This document shows, one piece after another, positions 5,767-6,416 of a DNA stretch of 6,416 nt. This stretch comes from Bacteroidota bacterium (GTDB lineage Bacteria; Bacteroidota; Rhodothermia; Rhodothermales; UBA10348), in the NCBI GenBank assembly GCA_004356265.1, contig SMXK01000184.1, forward strand, positions 1 through 6,416, written 5' to 3'. The position numbers and the translations under genes are program-made. Every line of letters begins with the position of its first letter. Position 1 is the stretch's first letter. Below the pieces are notes generated by a model that saw only the letters and a program-made list of their open reading frames with translations, searched no databases and was not told the origin of the DNA.

Positions 5767-5782
5767 ATCTGAATATTCAGAT
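5767..5782. promoter_or_regulatory. Perfect 16-bp palindrome, putative operator
   Basis: ATCTGAATATTCAGAT equals its own reverse complement over all 16 bases. It abuts the candidate -7 element and ends 31 bases before the oxidase ATG, the expected place for a repressor that blocks initiation. It does not match a copper-regulator consensus I can name, so the cognate regulator is unknown. Confidence 0.5.
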
Positions 5783-5813
5783 TTCCTATACCCGGCGCAA
5801 AATCACCCATCAG

Positions 5814-6416
5814 ATGGACTCTTTTTTTTCAAGACTCAAGAGAAGTCGGCTCACCCGTCGAGATTGGATTCGAGGAAGTGGAATTGCCGGGATGGCTGGT
5901 GTCGCCGGAATGGCGGGATTCGATCCAGGCAAAGTTGCTTTCGCATCGAACGCAAATCAAAACCAGATCGCCTCGCACGAATCCGGGAATATGGGCGCGG
6001 TCGGCACGGTAGATCACAATCGGAATGGATTTGATCCGCTGGAAATCTTATATGATTTCGATTATGGTGAAATCACCAGTCGTCCCGGTGAACCTACAGT
6101 CCGGGAATTCGAGATCGTCGCCACAGACAAAGAAATCGAGATCACTCCGGGCGTGTTTTTCCCGGGTTGGACATACAATAATAGAATTCCGGGGCCGACC
6201 ATTCGATGCGTAGAAGGCGACCTGATTCGCGTCACTTTTACGAATGCCAGCGACCATCCGCATACCATTCACTTCCACGGAATGCACCCGGCGGCCATGG
6301 ACGGTGTACCCGGCGCGGGCGACGGTCTGATATTCAACGGGCAGCAGACTGTTTACGAGTTCACTGCAAAACCATTCGGCTGTCACTTTTACCATTGCCA
6401 TTCTTTCCCGCTGAAG
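5814..6416 (+). CDS. Tat-exported multicopper oxidase (3' truncated by window)
   Basis: N-terminal 201 residues of a periplasmic or secreted copper enzyme; the frame is open to the last base, so the stop lies outside. A twin-arginine signal is visible: TRRDWIRG (14-21) followed by a Gly/Ala/Met-rich hydrophobic stretch (GSGIAGMAGVAGMAG), with plausible cleavage near AFA-S (44/45). A cupredoxin domain follows: GWTYNNRIPGPTIRCVEGD (start of the Cu-oxidase_3 fold), then HTIHFHG (H153 and H155, type 2/3 copper ligands) and HFYHCHSFPLK (H194, C195, H196 as type 3 and type 1 ligands). The HCH pattern is the oxidase/laccase form, unlike the HCA of nitrite reductase NirK. The ATG at 5814 gives a textbook Tat leader. 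The frame is open further upstream to 5709, but those codons are not signal-like. No Shine-Dalgarno is seen. Codons 3-6 contain a run of eight T. Substrate (metal ion, phenol or other) is not determined. Confidence 0.92.
   Translation, partial: MDSFFSRLKRSRLTRRDWIRGSGIAGMAGVAGMAGFDPGKVAFASNANQNQIASHESGNMGAVGTVDHNRNGFDPLEILYDFDYGEITSRPGEPTVREFEIVATDKEIEITPGVFFPGWTYNNRIPGPTIRCVEGDLIRVTFTNASDHPHTIHFHGMHPAAMDGVPGAGDGLIFNGQQTVYEFTAKPFGCHFYHCHSFPLK

Noticed and set aside
5829..6401. Several minus-strand frames opposite the multicopper oxidase
   Set aside because: The + strand frame carries a Tat signal and copper-binding motifs; the opposite frames are shadows without family features.

Overview
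The window looks like ordinary chromosomal sequence from a Gram-negative bacterium of roughly even base composition. A periplasm-facing VKOR/DsbA fusion, a predicted Tat-exported copper oxidase and a predicted exported EEP-family protein all imply a cell envelope with a periplasm. Promoter-like TTG...TAnnTTTG patterns lie upstream of the aquaporin and the oxidase, and three or four genes lack a Shine-Dalgarno sequence. This weakly suggests the Bacteroidota/Rhodothermota/Balneolota side of the tree. That placement is an inference from promoter style and gene content, not a demonstrated fact.

Layout. (1) Positions 1-1028, + strand: the 3' part of a vitamin K epoxide reductase/DsbA fusion for periplasmic disulfide formation; its 5' end lies outside the window. 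(2) 1235-1858, +: an aquaporin-family channel with its own likely promoter and a strong intrinsic terminator at 1881-1909. (3) 4641 down to 1885, - strand: three co-oriented genes, namely queE (queuosine/7-deazaguanine pathway), a secreted endonuclease/exonuclease/phosphatase-fold protein, and a YaaW/UPF0174-family protein. The last codons of the YaaW-family gene lie inside the aquaporin terminator hairpin. (4) 4642-4883: a divergent intergenic region with a degenerate GC-rich short repeat built on GCTGGTC. (5) 4884-5651, +: an SDR of the type II 3-hydroxyacyl-CoA dehydrogenase kind. (6) 5814-6416, +: the first 201 codons of a Tat-exported multicopper oxidase, running off the window end. In front of it lie a promoter-like element and a perfect 16-bp palindrome.

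How the genes work together. No single pathway links the window. VKOR/DsbA, the multicopper oxidase and the EEP protein share an extracytoplasmic location, and the first two are redox proteins, but they are separate transcription units or on opposite strands. QueE and the SDR are cytoplasmic metabolic enzymes. No phage, insertion sequence, CRISPR array, toxin-antitoxin pair or defence system was recognised. The most useful points for a second look are the palindrome on the oxidase promoter, the aquaporin filter lacking its usual arginine and aromatics, the terminator embedded in a convergent gene, the microduplication at the QueE start, and the decayed intergenic repeat.
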